In this document: positions 16,955 through 25,161 of the stretch, piece after piece | Position numbering within the stretch: the stretch's first letter is position 1 | How the letters are laid out: every line of letters starts with the position of its first letter | Virus record (IMG/VR): IMGVR_UViG_3300009788_000133 | Span: 1-49,672 of that record | Origin: a virus | Length of the DNA stretch: 49,672 bases | Direction: 5' to 3' (one strand) | Translations under genes and position numbers: made by a program | Notes under the pieces: generated by a model | Told to the model about the DNA's origin: nothing | Database searches by the model: none | The model's input: only the letters and a program-made list of their open reading frames with translations

Positions 16955-17838
16955 TCGCCACCTCCGAAGATATACTGCCAGATACTGTCATCCTTGTCAT
17001 CAGCAAACGCCACCACCGGTTCATGCACTGTCCGTGACTTGGCACGGAAGTGTGGTTCCGCATCAGTAAAGATAGCTCTGGTATTTGTGCCAAGGACTTT
17101 CTTATCCTTGCCAACCGTGTTGTCAAAGTAAGCTATCCGAAGTATGTGGTCTGCCCACTCACAATACAACGCTTCTATGCTCCAAGCCTTATCAGTGTGA
17201 AGCCTAGGCCCATGACGTAAGAAATCTTGACCACCTGGATTTGGAACATTGTTGTTGATTCCCTGACAGACTATGATAACATTCTTGCCTGTTCTCACCA
17301 GTGCATCACAGTCTTGGAGTATTAGCTTCATGGTGTTGTACAAATGCTTGTAACCTTTGTTATACCCGTAGCTCAAAATGTTCTTAGCAACTGCACCCCC
17401 CTCAGTTTTTATTGTTCTAACCACGAAGTCTTCTGCCCAGTCTTCTAAGATGGTGGCAGTGTCTATCACGGCGGTATCAAAATCTGCGTAGAGGTCATGC
17501 TGCTGCAAGGCTGAACGGACGTCCTCGAAAGTTTCTACACCCGGCACCCTTTTCAAGTGAGAGCCGTCAGGATTTAGAATCTTATTTCCACCATCATCGC
17601 ACCCTATGAATACTGGTCGAGGTGCTAGCCGTGCCAGTGAGGTTTTACCTGCACCGGTATCAGCGTATATCACTATCTGCTCTCCACGCTCGTCATCCCA
17701 CGTTTCCACCGTGAACTTTTTCTTGGGTGCAGCTTTCTCAGCCACTGGTGGCGGTGGCATCTTAGTGGTTGCTGGTTTCTTTGGTCCACCAGGCATTGCT
17801 GGCATGTTACTTTTTTTAGTCGGTTTCCTTATCGCCAT
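16951..17838 (-). CDS. Sak4-like RecA-fold ATPase (AAA_24)
   Basis: 295 residues. After a Pro/Lys-rich N-terminal extension (1-40), Walker A is at 59-67 (ADTGAGKTS) and Walker B-like FDTAVIDTATI lies near 119-129. The QGINNN segment suits the switch/sensor region. Short RecA-fold ATPases of this type in phages are Sak4-like single-strand annealing or recombination-mediator proteins; they usually neighbour an SSB and an exonuclease, and a RecB/Cas4-like nuclease is two genes upstream. Start ATG with SD CAGGAG and the GTTTAATC box. Confidence 0.75.
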   Translation of the reverse strand: MAIRKPTKKSNMPAMPGGPKKPATTKMPPPPVAEKAAPKKKFTVETWDDERGEQIVIYADTGAGKTSLARLAPRPVFIGCDDGGNKILNPDGSHLKRVPGVETFEDVRSALQQHDLYADFDTAVIDTATILEDWAEDFVVRTIKTEGGAVAKNILSYGYNKGYKHLYNTMKLILQDCDALVRTGKNVIIVCQGINNNVPNPGGQDFLRHGPRLHTDKAWSIEALYCEWADHILRIAYFDNTVGKDKKVLGTNTRAIFTDAEPHFRAKSRTVHEPVVAFADDKDDSIWQYIFGGGE

Positions 17839-17863
17839 AACTTATCTCCTGATTAAACTTTGT

Positions 17864-18010
17864 CTAATTAAAGTCCGTCCTAATTCTACTGCTTAAATAT
17901 GCAATCAGTTTTTCCAGTGACCAAAAGCTGTCTATGAACCAGTCGTCTATCGTAAGACTATAGCCACATGAATGACGTTCAATCTTAACAATGCTCTCTT
18001 GCGTCACCAT
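17864..18010 (-). CDS. Small hypothetical protein (48 aa)
   Basis: MVTQESIVKIERHSCGYSLT then IDDWFIDSFWSLEK and a basic helix, ending SRIRTDFN. The ATG at 18010 has SD CAGGAG at good spacing, and the frame is open to TAG at 17864. Its 5' end overlaps the end of the nuclease gene by 26 bases. It fills the otherwise empty gap before the Sak4-like gene. Function unknown. Confidence 0.6.
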   Translation of the reverse strand: MVTQESIVKIERHSCGYSLTIDDWFIDSFWSLEKLIAYLSSRIRTDFN

Positions 18011-19217
18011 TTTTGTTCTCCTGTAATTCCTGTGCCCACTTGGTTAATTTGAACCCGTCAAGTAAGTTTGAAGGGTCTGGTTCTATATTGTTGTAGCAAT
18101 AAGGAATCATATGGCAGCGGAACGTGGCCTCACACTGACTTTCATTATGCCAAAACGCACCCATGCTGTCGATGAACCTGAGTGATTTGTAAATTCCATA
18201 TAGTTCTTTCTCGAACCTCTGGAAATCTTTCTCAGTCCGTGCAAGTTCCTTACGAGCAAAGTAGAAATCAGGACGTTCCGCGATGTCTGCCAACAGCCGG
18301 GCACCGAACATCTCAGGTGTTTCCTTGATGGCGAAGGTGCCTTCTTTCTTACCGTGTTCGCACACTGCTGGCACACCGTTTGCACTATAGCCACCTGAAT
18401 CATAGTCTATCTCAAACAACTCACCCATATACAGACCGTCTTCCACGAACTGCTTACTCTCAGCCTGAGTAAGTTTCTTGGGCCTGATACCTGGCTTGTG
18501 CCACACGTCGTACCTCACACCAGTAATCAGTGGATTAGTAGCTTTGATGCCATACTCCTCTAACTTGCCCTCCAGTTGGAGCGTACGAGCCGCAAAGGGA
18601 TATAGAGTGGTCTGGGTGTCAAGATTCAGATGACTCCAGAGTGTAGAATCACTGTCAAGTGAACTGCCGGTAGATTTATGCTCATCAATGTAGTACAGCC
18701 CTTCAGGACTTCGCACAATCTTGTCGATCTTACCAACCAGCTTGACATCGGGAAGTGCCCTGCCAGTTTCCGGGTTACGTACTGGTAACTCAAATGGTAT
18801 TTCCTCTGCTACTACTGTGTAGTCATCAGCACTATACCTCCAGTTGTACCCGGCGATACTGTAAAGCAAGATGGCACGCTCCACCAGCCATTCTTCCCGT
18901 GTCTTATAGACGGGTACGTGTTCGTAGGCTTGGTTGAGGTGCAGCCCAATGGCTTCCATCAAATCGTTATGCACCACGCCTGTACCACAGCATATTGGAC
19001 AGTCAGGGGTGTCAGACTGAGGGAGACATTCCGGGCACGCACCCCCTGGTTCCATTCCCAGGATTTCAAGGCACCGATGCCAACCGCTACCCACCCTGAG
19101 TGCATCACTGTCTTTGTCCTGGATGATGCCAAGCACATACTTAGCATAGCACCTGAAGGCACAAGCCTTGAAACAACTTATCAGACTAGCTGACATTCTC
19201 CATGTTTTCTTAGCCAT
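17985..19217 (-). CDS. Cas4/RecB-like PD-(D/E)XK exonuclease with predicted Fe-S cysteines
   Basis: 410 residues from MAKKTWRMSA (SD GGAAGG; an upstream in-frame ATG lacks an SD). Cys15, 19 and 23, H47 in GSGWHR, the catalytic KIDK ... DEHKS (D and ExK), a QxxxY motif (QTTLYPF) and three C-terminal cysteines (C-x6-C-x5-C) together match Cas4/AddB-type nucleases, where one N-terminal and three C-terminal cysteines hold a 4Fe-4S cluster. A CPEC ... CPICC zinc knuckle (61-77) is inserted after the first helices. Likely processes DNA ends for recombination with the Sak4-like ATPase. Confidence 0.75.
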   Translation of the reverse strand: MAKKTWRMSASLISCFKACAFRCYAKYVLGIIQDKDSDALRVGSGWHRCLEILGMEPGGACPECLPQSDTPDCPICCGTGVVHNDLMEAIGLHLNQAYEHVPVYKTREEWLVERAILLYSIAGYNWRYSADDYTVVAEEIPFELPVRNPETGRALPDVKLVGKIDKIVRSPEGLYYIDEHKSTGSSLDSDSTLWSHLNLDTQTTLYPFAARTLQLEGKLEEYGIKATNPLITGVRYDVWHKPGIRPKKLTQAESKQFVEDGLYMGELFEIDYDSGGYSANGVPAVCEHGKKEGTFAIKETPEMFGARLLADIAERPDFYFARKELARTEKDFQRFEKELYGIYKSLRFIDSMGAFWHNESQCEATFRCHMIPYCYNNIEPDPSNLLDGFKLTKWAQELQENKNGDAREHC

Positions 19218-19239
19218 AATTTTTTCCTTCCGAATTAAC

Positions 19240-19446
19240 TTACTCCTGTTCTGTGGGGTGTCTTCTAAATTCTTCTGGATAGCCGTCAGGATATTCACCC
19301 CACATTTTACCAGAACCGAGTTTTGAGTTTGTCCAGTTTTTTGCATTGGCGTGTTGCATTAACCCACACTCGCAGCACCAGCGGCGTATGTAGTCTCCCG
19401 CATAAACCGCATGTTCATAATTCCAGTTATGCTCACACTTGCTCAT
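19240..19446 (-). CDS. Small His/Cys-rich protein
   Basis: 68 residues starting MSKCEHNWNYEH, with C4, H6 and a CCECG knuckle near 24-28, plus several Trp and Tyr residues; probably a small zinc-bound protein. The ATG overlaps the preceding nuclease stop. The 3' end is 22 bases before the Cas4-like start. Function unknown. Confidence 0.55.
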   Translation of the reverse strand: MSKCEHNWNYEHAVYAGDYIRRWCCECGLMQHANAKNWTNSKLGSGKMWGEYPDGYPEEFRRHPTEQE

Positions 19447-19904
19447 ATCAAATCCTCCATATAGAATTCAAGCTCCGAAGTTCCGTGCACCACGTAGTAT
19501 ACACCACCAGCGTCTCTGACTTTAGCCATGCGTTTCTGCTGACCCTCAGATAGTCTGCCACCGTTGCTTTTTTTGCACTCGACTTCAAGATGCTTACCAC
19601 TTGGCAGGATGCCGATAATATCACCAGCATCGACGATACCATACCTGTACGACTTACCAGTTCCTGCGATGTCTCCAAAGCCTGTGTTGTTTCTATCAGC
19701 TATTACTCCGCGTGCTCTTAGCCATTCGATGCAGCCCTTGAGAACTGCCGACTCAAGCAGACCTTGCGTAACTGCAACAACCGGATGAGTTGGAATGCTG
19801 CCGTCTTTAGCAATTGATCTTTTCACAGTTCTCCCTTCTGTAATGCACTTGTAGGCGTCAAAGAGGTCTTGCTTTTGTTGAGCTACTGTTCGTTTCTTAG
19901 CCAT
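19443..19904 (-). CDS. VRR-NUC domain nuclease
   Basis: 153 residues from the second Met of an MMAKK start. A helical N-terminus leads to a VRR-NUC core: DAGDIIGILPSGKHLEVECK has the catalytic D and ExK arrangement, then GRLSEGQQKRMAKVRDAGGVYYVV completes the fold. VRR-NUC proteins in phages are structure-specific nucleases that can act on Holliday-junction-like DNA, fitting replication/recombination neighbours (Cas4-like nuclease, polymerase). The stop overlaps the next start. Confidence 0.8.
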   Translation of the reverse strand: MAKKRTVAQQKQDLFDAYKCITEGRTVKRSIAKDGSIPTHPVVAVTQGLLESAVLKGCIEWLRARGVIADRNNTGFGDIAGTGKSYRYGIVDAGDIIGILPSGKHLEVECKKSNGGRLSEGQQKRMAKVRDAGGVYYVVHGTSELEFYMEDLI

Positions 19905-20113
19905 CACTCATCTCCTGGTTTATTGTGCCCCGATGCTGCTATCTTACCACAGAGTTTACATTCGTATGTTGCCCCGTACTTGTGCTTCTTGTCATCCCAC
20001 CAGCATCCCACCAACATCAACCTACCATAGCACTGGTTGGTCATTATGTGAGCAAGCGAGGCGTTTCCAAGCATTCTAACAAATGGTTTTAGATTCATCT
20101 TGTGTCTCATCAT
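19904..20113 (-). CDS. Small zinc-knuckle protein
   Basis: 69 residues, two candidate starts in tandem (MMRHK). C-terminal C-x2-C (CKLCGK) with a further Cys in the centre. It overlaps both neighbours (TGATG-type junctions). Function unknown. Confidence 0.5.
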   Translation of the reverse strand: MMRHKMNLKPFVRMLGNASLAHIMTNQCYGRLMLVGCWWDDKKHKYGATYECKLCGKIAASGHNKPGDE

Positions 20114-20343
20114 GCGTCCAGTTCCTCAAAGAGAACCTTGTCTCCAAGGTCTTCCCATCTTTTTGACGTCGTGGTGTATGTAAGGTAGAAACACAAAAAG
20201 TGAATGTTCACTTCAAAGTAATCTTTATCAAATGATTCAAGCATCACAGCCAGTGGTAAAGCCCAGCTATGTCTTGCAATAGTAGACAAATCAAAGTAGT
20301 GACTACGGTTCTTGACAGTTAATTTGAGATCAAATATGTTCAT
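20110..20343 (-). CDS. Hypothetical early protein
   Basis: 77 residues. The centre is rich in aromatic and hydrophobic residues (FEVNIHFLCFYLTYTT) but too short and broken for a confident membrane segment; the ends are charged. Stop overlaps the next gene's start. SD GGAGAA precedes the ATG. No family recognised. Confidence 0.5.
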   Translation of the reverse strand: MNIFDLKLTVKNRSHYFDLSTIARHSWALPLAVMLESFDKDYFEVNIHFLCFYLTYTTTSKRWEDLGDKVLFEELDA

Positions 20344-20352
20344 TTGTTTCTC

Positions 20353-22434
20353 CTATTTCTTATAAACACTACTAACACAACCTTCTACAGCTAACGGCAA
20401 TCCCTCAGCCCAGTCTGGTTTGCTACACATGATGTCACCCACCATGGTAAGACCTAGCTGGGCATCATCTTCGTGTATCAGGTTAACAATCTCATCAAAG
20501 CAGTGGAACACCACTGGTATCCCTTTAGCTTCACACTCCTTAATCCAGAATACTAAAAGATCCCTGGCGATGGCTTGTATCACGTTCTCTGTGATGGACC
20601 CACCCCACAGTTTACCATGGTGCCAAGTGATAGTGCCTCGTGAACCAAGTTTACAGTGACGGTAGTACAAGATTCTGCCGGACGGAAGTCGAAGGTTCAC
20701 AGTGCCGCCAGTGTTCCAGAAATCCAAGAGTGTTATGTTGGTTCCTGGCAGCTTGTAAACAGTTCCTTCTTGTGGATATTTAACCACCCACCTGAAAGCT
20801 TTTTCTACTGCTCTCCAGAACTGTGGAATGTGGAAATACTTAGTACGATATGTTTTGATTAGCTTCTCAATGAACGCAAAATTGTACTCGCCTGATTCAA
20901 ACATCGGCCTAAGACTCTCGTTAGCCATGCATCTTTGAAAAAACTTTGCAGCACCCATACCATAACCACAACCGAGGATAGCGTCTTTCCCAAACCCACG
21001 CTTGATTGTAAGTATCGCCGCGTCAGCTTTGGAATCATTTTCTTTTGGTTTGCGAACCTCACATTGAAAAAGCACAGACGCAAATGCCGAATATATATCT
21101 TCTTCATTTTTGAATCCATCTGTCAAATCCTCCTGTCCTGCTATCCAGGCTAAAATTCGGGCCTCCACTTGTGCTGAATCACTGATCAACATGACTTCAC
21201 CTTCAGGAGCTTCTATCAGCCCACGAACCTTACCGATTAGTGGATGATTCCCCTTACCAGCACGACCACGACCACCAAGATTCTTGAGGTTGATATTCTC
21301 ACCGCCTGAGTCTCTCCCGGTGTGGGAACCGTAGTAGTGAAAGGGCACCCTGAGAAGTCCATCAGAGCATTTTGACTGCTTTATAAGACTCCTAATACGC
21401 TTAATGTGATTCGGCCACGACTTGACTGCTTCACGTGCTTTACACAAGTTCCTGACTTCGTCTTTGGGATGTGCCTGTAAATCCTGAAACCCGACGTCAT
21501 CCCTTGCGAAAGCTGGCACTGATACTGCTGCCGGTTGTGGAAGCCAAGGCCCAAATATCCGATTGTCCAGTTCCAGCAGAGCTACCATGTTTTTGGTCGG
21601 CTTACCAACCTTGGTAGGTATATGCTCACCTTCCGGCAGAGCTTTCATCAGCAACTTTGCAAAGCTGATGGTGCCACCTATCTCTTTTTTAGTCTTGCTA
21701 GTAGGCTCAATGATGTCAGCCAGAATTTCACTCATGTTCATGTCAAGTTCTATAGCTTTGAAGCAATTGAGCACAAGTCTTGGCTTCAGGTATAAGTTTA
21801 AATTATGACGTGCCAGTGGTAATTCTATTTCAGGAGTGGACATCAGCGGTAGAAGTTTCTTAAATAGGATTGCTTCAAGCTCTACGTCCGTGCTGCAATA
21901 CTGTTCAAGAGCAAATTTCTGTTCGGGTGACATGCCACACCAATGGAGACCCTTGAACTGCATAGTGTCACCCTTTGGATCAAGCCCAAATAACTTGGCC
22001 AAGTCCTTCAAGCGGTGACTAATCCTGCTGTCATAGTGTCTGGCCAAGTCATCTACATCAATTATAAAAGGAGGGTTGATAGAAAATCGCTCAGTTAAAA
22101 CAGTAACATCAAACTTAGCATTTTTCACTACAAGTGTGGCACCTTCTAGATTTTTACCATAAACTTTTTGCAATGCCTTCACCATTACTGCTGGAAAGGG
22201 TACAAAACTAGGACAAAAAGCAGGACCGCTCGCAGTGCCCACGCCAGTGAATTCAAACCTGTCATCTGTTATGTATTCAATCGTTGAAAGTTTGGTTAGA
22301 CTAAAGTCAGAGTCAAAATAGGTTTCAAAATCTAAAATGACCACATCTGTAGGCCATCCAACAGATTTTAAGATTTCCTGATAAGGTTCGATTATTTCTT
22401 CTCCAAGTAATGAATGGCGTTTTGTAGATAACAA
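20353..22434 (-). CDS. Family A DNA polymerase with 3'-5' exonuclease
   Basis: Up to 693 residues. Exonuclease motifs: DFE (D35, E37), NAKFD (105-109), Y179...D183. Polymerase motif A DSAQVEARILAW (D419), motif B KRGFGKDAILGCGYG (about 478-492) and motif C HCFDEIV (644-650), where the usual His just before the DE is Phe. No in-frame ATG exists near the front. TTG at 22434 lacks an SD, whereas an AUC at 22392 lies eight bases after GGAG at a TAATC junction with the endonuclease VII stop. The true start is uncertain. It replicates the phage genome with the primase-helicase. Confidence 0.85.
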   Translation of the reverse strand: MLSTKRHSLLGEEIIEPYQEILKSVGWPTDVVILDFETYFDSDFSLTKLSTIEYITDDRFEFTGVGTASGPAFCPSFVPFPAVMVKALQKVYGKNLEGATLVVKNAKFDVTVLTERFSINPPFIIDVDDLARHYDSRISHRLKDLAKLFGLDPKGDTMQFKGLHWCGMSPEQKFALEQYCSTDVELEAILFKKLLPLMSTPEIELPLARHNLNLYLKPRLVLNCFKAIELDMNMSEILADIIEPTSKTKKEIGGTISFAKLLMKALPEGEHIPTKVGKPTKNMVALLELDNRIFGPWLPQPAAVSVPAFARDDVGFQDLQAHPKDEVRNLCKAREAVKSWPNHIKRIRSLIKQSKCSDGLLRVPFHYYGSHTGRDSGGENINLKNLGGRGRAGKGNHPLIGKVRGLIEAPEGEVMLISDSAQVEARILAWIAGQEDLTDGFKNEEDIYSAFASVLFQCEVRKPKENDSKADAAILTIKRGFGKDAILGCGYGMGAAKFFQRCMANESLRPMFESGEYNFAFIEKLIKTYRTKYFHIPQFWRAVEKAFRWVVKYPQEGTVYKLPGTNITLLDFWNTGGTVNLRLPSGRILYYRHCKLGSRGTITWHHGKLWGGSITENVIQAIARDLLVFWIKECEAKGIPVVFHCFDEIVNLIHEDDAQLGLTMVGDIMCSKPDWAEGLPLAVEGCVSSVYKK

Positions 22435-22895
22435 TTGTCGTGCCTGAAGTTTCCCAGGCCCAAATTACACTGACTGCACAACAGACCCCTTATTCTTTTA
22501 GTCCCGTGGTCGTGGTCAACGTGGAGACGCTGTTTGAAAACTGACTGGTGCCTACCGCAAATGGCACAACAACCCTCCTGTTGCTGGAAAAGTTTGTTGT
22601 ACCCCTCAAGGGTCAGGTCGTAAAGTTGTTTAAGTGAAGCACGTCTGTTTGACAGTCTCCCTTTTTCTGTTTGTCTAGACTCTTTAAGGCGTTTTTTGGC
22701 CTCTGGTCTTTGTCTATATTCTTTCTGGTACTCTTTTTGGTGTGTTCTATACTTTGCTGATTGGTTACGCTGCTTTGCATAAGCCACGCAGCATTTTTTG
22801 CACCGGCTAGCCACTCCATGTTTACCACTCTTATGCTGGTAGAACTCACTAATAGGTTTTTCAACATTGCATTTTGTGCATGTCTTACAGTTCAT
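22392..22895 (-). CDS. Recombination endonuclease VII with N-terminal zinc module
   Basis: 167 residues. An N-terminal zinc module (TCTKC...PISEFYQHKSGKHG...RCKKC, residues 5-36) is joined by a Lys/Arg-rich helix to a C-terminal endonuclease VII (treble-clef/His-Me finger) domain: CCAICG, LHVDHDHG, LLCSQCN. Endo VII cleaves branched DNA such as Holliday junctions and helps packaging and recombination. The zinc module is shared with three other loci in this window, suggesting mobile, shuffled HNH-type genes. Its 3' end overlaps the polymerase frame. Confidence 0.8.
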   Translation of the reverse strand: MNCKTCTKCNVEKPISEFYQHKSGKHGVASRCKKCCVAYAKQRNQSAKYRTHQKEYQKEYRQRPEAKKRLKESRQTEKGRLSNRRASLKQLYDLTLEGYNKLFQQQEGCCAICGRHQSVFKQRLHVDHDHGTKRIRGLLCSQCNLGLGNFRHDNCYLQNAIHYLEKK

Positions 22896-23175
22896 CGTGG
22901 TACTCCTGATCTAGATCACTTATGTGGCCATTCTCTTTCATCTTTTTCTTCTCGTATGGTATCACCACGGTTTCAATTAAGCTTGCCTTCGCACATTCGA
23001 GCACGCCGATCATTTCATTGAGGTCTCGGTAGCAAGGAGTCGGGGGCAAGCTCATGTGGATCAACCTGGTAATGATATAGTTAAGAGGGCCAACGCCTTC
23101 TCCCTTGGACCATTGCACAAGATGTTCTATCAGTTCATCATAACGCTGTCTGTCATTTGGTTTTATGTATGGCAT
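22885..23175 (-). CDS. DUF6899-type conserved protein
   Basis: 96 residues. MPYIKPNDRQRYDELIEHL, LNYIITRLIH, LNEMIGVLECAKASL, VIPYEKKKMKENGHI closely follow a widespread small bacterial and phage family (MPYIKP-type, DUF6899) of unknown function. Full family length. SD GGAAAGGAAGG in front of ATG. The 3' end overlaps the endonuclease VII start. Confidence 0.75.
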   Translation of the reverse strand: MPYIKPNDRQRYDELIEHLVQWSKGEGVGPLNYIITRLIHMSLPPTPCYRDLNEMIGVLECAKASLIETVVIPYEKKKMKENGHISDLDQEYHDEL

Positions 23176-23582
23176 TAGTCCTTCCTTTCCAAATAGTAAC
23201 CGTCAAACTTCTCTCCCTGAATACGATAGGGGTCGAACCCGTCTTTGGCCAGAGCTTCAATGAAAATCAGCCCCTTGATTACGGCCTTCAATGGGCCGTT
23301 CTTACGCTCATACTTCCAGAAGTCCATGACAAACCTTGCGACAAGATAGACGACGCACTGGTGCTTCTCTGGTGTAAGTGACCGTCCACTGTCACGGGAC
23401 ACTGGCAGCTTACCCATGTCATGCGTAGAATCCTGCAAGGCATCACGGAACTTCTGAATAGCTTCTTTATAGAAGCCGTTCTGATGGAGTTTTTTCAAGC
23501 TGGGAACCACAGCGTTAAACCGTTCTATAATCGCTCTGCGTTCCTGATAGAATTTTGTGTTGCCAAAGCCTGATTGAACGAT
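23175..23582 (-). CDS. Hypothetical protein, probable AUC (non-ATG) start
   Basis: 135 residues if begun at the ATC at 23582, which lies seven bases after an AAGGAG Shine-Dalgarno; the frame from there (VQSGFGNTKFYQERR, then AIIERFNAVV) reads as coding. The first conventional start is a GTG at 23510 without a good SD, giving 111 residues. Helical, mostly charged protein (FRDALQDSTHDMG). The sequence KNGPLKAVIKGLIFIEALAKDGFDPYRI suggests a dNTP or nucleic acid-related alpha fold, but no family recognised. Confidence 0.6.
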   Translation of the reverse strand: MVQSGFGNTKFYQERRAIIERFNAVVPSLKKLHQNGFYKEAIQKFRDALQDSTHDMGKLPVSRDSGRSLTPEKHQCVVYLVARFVMDFWKYERKNGPLKAVIKGLIFIEALAKDGFDPYRIQGEKFDGYYLERKD

Positions 23583-23583
23583 T

Positions 23584-23727
23584 TTAGTTCTCCTTGTCCC
23601 TAATCTTCTTTAGTTTCGATTCAAACTCTTTGAGAGTCATGGTAGTGCTGTAAGCGTACACCCATCTAAGAGCTTCCTCGGCTTTGCTCACTGCACAAGC
23701 ACGCCTCCATTGGCCTTTAATCGACAT
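23584..23727 (-). CDS. Small basic helical protein (47 aa)
   Basis: MSIKGQWRRACAVSKAEEAL then RWVYAYSTTM and a Lys/Glu-rich helix ending KKIRDKEN. The ATG at 23727 overlaps the 3' end of the membrane protein gene; stop TAA at 23584. It fills the gap between two clear genes, and its end supplies the Shine-Dalgarno of the next gene (AAGGAGAAC). Function unknown. Confidence 0.55.
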   Translation of the reverse strand: MSIKGQWRRACAVSKAEEALRWVYAYSTTMTLKEFESKLKKIRDKEN

Positions 23728-23932
23728 TGTCAGCCTTATACTTCTCTATGTTGTACCTAACAAGTGGCCAAAGAAACAAATCGGACGCTGCCTGACCAAC
23801 ATGTATGGGTTTGCATCCATTCATCTCGTTCCTAGTGGGTATTTCTGGGTAGAGCACACCAAGACCAATGAACATCCACACTGTGACTAACAAAAGAATG
23901 ACACCTGCTTTGTCTAAATTATCTATTTTCAT
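23717..23932 (-). CDS. Small membrane protein
   Basis: 71 residues with one transmembrane segment near residues 9-27 (GVILLLVTVWMFIGLGVLY), an N-terminal charged segment and an acidic/charged C-terminus. N-in or N-out cannot be decided. Overlaps the metallophosphoesterase stop. Could act on host membrane functions, for example superinfection exclusion, but this is guesswork. Confidence 0.55.
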   Translation of the reverse strand: MKIDNLDKAGVILLLVTVWMFIGLGVLYPEIPTRNEMNGCKPIHVGQAASDLFLWPLVRYNIEKYKADNVD

Positions 23933-24639
23933 CTCTTATCCCTCTTTTTGAATTTGTCCTTGTGATATTTCTCTCCCCTACCGCACTGCATAATAAAATG
24001 TTGCGGCACACCATCCAGTACCACAGCGGCAGACAGCATTGGCCTTTTTCTTTCGTTTTTACCATAGGCAAAGTTCCAAGCGTCTATGTCTATTAGACAG
24101 CCTGTATCCATTCCAAACGTTCTGCGTAGAGGATTTGAGATCCATTTAATTCCTGCTGCTGAGTGACAATGGCCTATTACAGTAGACATCAGCATGTCTT
24201 TCATAACATTAAAAGCTGGGTTAATACCAGAGCGTCCAGTGCCGTGCCAATAGTAGACATCGTCAACTATAAAATCATTTGCCCATACCCAGTCAGGCGT
24301 ATTCCACACATCAGCATAATTTCTTAGGTATTGTGGTGGGATGTTTACTGACTCAGCCAATCTTAAAACTCTAATGTCGTGGTTCCCCAAACACACTTTC
24401 ATTTTTGGAAAAGCCCGACGCCATTTTTGAATAGCCCGTTTTGCTAAGTGATATTCATCCAACACTCCGGGACATTGTGGGTTGTTCGCGTGAAAAGAAA
24501 TGGCCTGCATGTCAACAATGTCACCAATAGACACCACCTCGTCGCATTTGTACTTCCTGCGTAAGTCTCGACAAAAAGCCAAAGCTCCGGGGTGTGCTAC
24601 TGGATTGTGCAAATCTGGAATTACTAATACTTTACTCAT
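23929..24639 (-). CDS. Calcineurin-like metallophosphoesterase
   Basis: 236 residues. The metal-ligand series of the family is in order: D-x-H (VIPDLHNP, about 8-11), GD (SIGDIVDMQ, about 39-40), GNHD (CLGNHDIRV), a central His and GHCHS near the C-terminus. Such phage enzymes act on nucleotides or nucleic-acid phosphates (ligase-associated or 2',3'-cyclic type); the exact substrate is not readable. SD GGAGATAA. Confidence 0.75.
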   Translation of the reverse strand: MSKVLVIPDLHNPVAHPGALAFCRDLRRKYKCDEVVSIGDIVDMQAISFHANNPQCPGVLDEYHLAKRAIQKWRRAFPKMKVCLGNHDIRVLRLAESVNIPPQYLRNYADVWNTPDWVWANDFIVDDVYYWHGTGRSGINPAFNVMKDMLMSTVIGHCHSAAGIKWISNPLRRTFGMDTGCLIDIDAWNFAYGKNERKRPMLSAAVVLDGVPQHFIMQCGRGEKYHKDKFKKRDKR

Positions 24640-24674
24640 TTTTTATCTCCAAATTCGTGGACGGGTTATGTTAC

Positions 24675-24755
24675 TCATTTCTTACCTCCGTTCAACAACA
24701 GATAAAGCATCACCATCAGTGCAATGTAAACAACATCCGTGATGAGGTCATCCAT
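24675..24755 (-). CDS. 26-residue transmembrane micropeptide
   Basis: MDDLITDVVYIALMVMLYLL followed by LNGGKK. ATG with an AGGATAA Shine-Dalgarno, TGA overlapping a further ATG that opens an 11-residue frame (24643-24678) ending just before the metallophosphoesterase. Acidic N-terminus, one hydrophobic helix, two C-terminal lysines. It resembles two other micro-membrane peptides in this early region. Too short for family assignment. Confidence 0.5.
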   Translation of the reverse strand: MDDLITDVVYIALMVMLYLLLNGGKK

Positions 24756-24757
24756 TT

Positions 24758-25159
24758 TTATCCTGTCATAATCAGATGCACTAACCACTTGACTATATTG
24801 TCAACCTCATTCTCGTTGAAGCAAATAACTGGCTTGTCCGTGTCTACAGCGTGCTTAAACTCTACTAAGCGGCCTCCTTGAAGCTGATCGTCAGTGGGCA
24901 CATAGACTATGACCGCTTCACAATTGTCTATGATGGTGCAGTCAACATCCAGAATCTCATCTATAGTCATGTAGCTCTTTCTGTAAGCTATTGCAACAAA
25001 TTCCTCATTGGCACCGGGAATGTAAAGTTCAAGCGATGGAATCTCAGCAGAGATGCGTTCACCCAGTGCAATTGCGGCATCACAGCACGCCTTTTGCTCG
25101 GTCTGCGTGGCTGCATTACCCTTAGAACCCCGAATAGAGTGTGATAAATAGACTTTCAT
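24758..25159 (-). CDS. Nucleoside 2-deoxyribosyltransferase-like protein
   Basis: 133 residues. YLSHSIRG at the N-terminus, a central MTIDEILDVDCTIIDNCEAV, and QLQGGRLVEFKHA follow the nucleoside 2-deoxyribosyltransferase/DUF4406 pattern: N-terminal S-x-R substrate segment, D-x-I-D segment, and E of the QGG..EF motif. These enzymes exchange or hydrolyse bases on deoxynucleotides, so it may feed phage DNA synthesis or modified-base metabolism. Function assigned by pattern only. Confidence 0.65.
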   Translation of the reverse strand: MKVYLSHSIRGSKGNAATQTEQKACCDAAIALGERISAEIPSLELYIPGANEEFVAIAYRKSYMTIDEILDVDCTIIDNCEAVIVYVPTDDQLQGGRLVEFKHAVDTDKPVICFNENEVDNIVKWLVHLIMTG

Positions 25160-25161
25160 GG

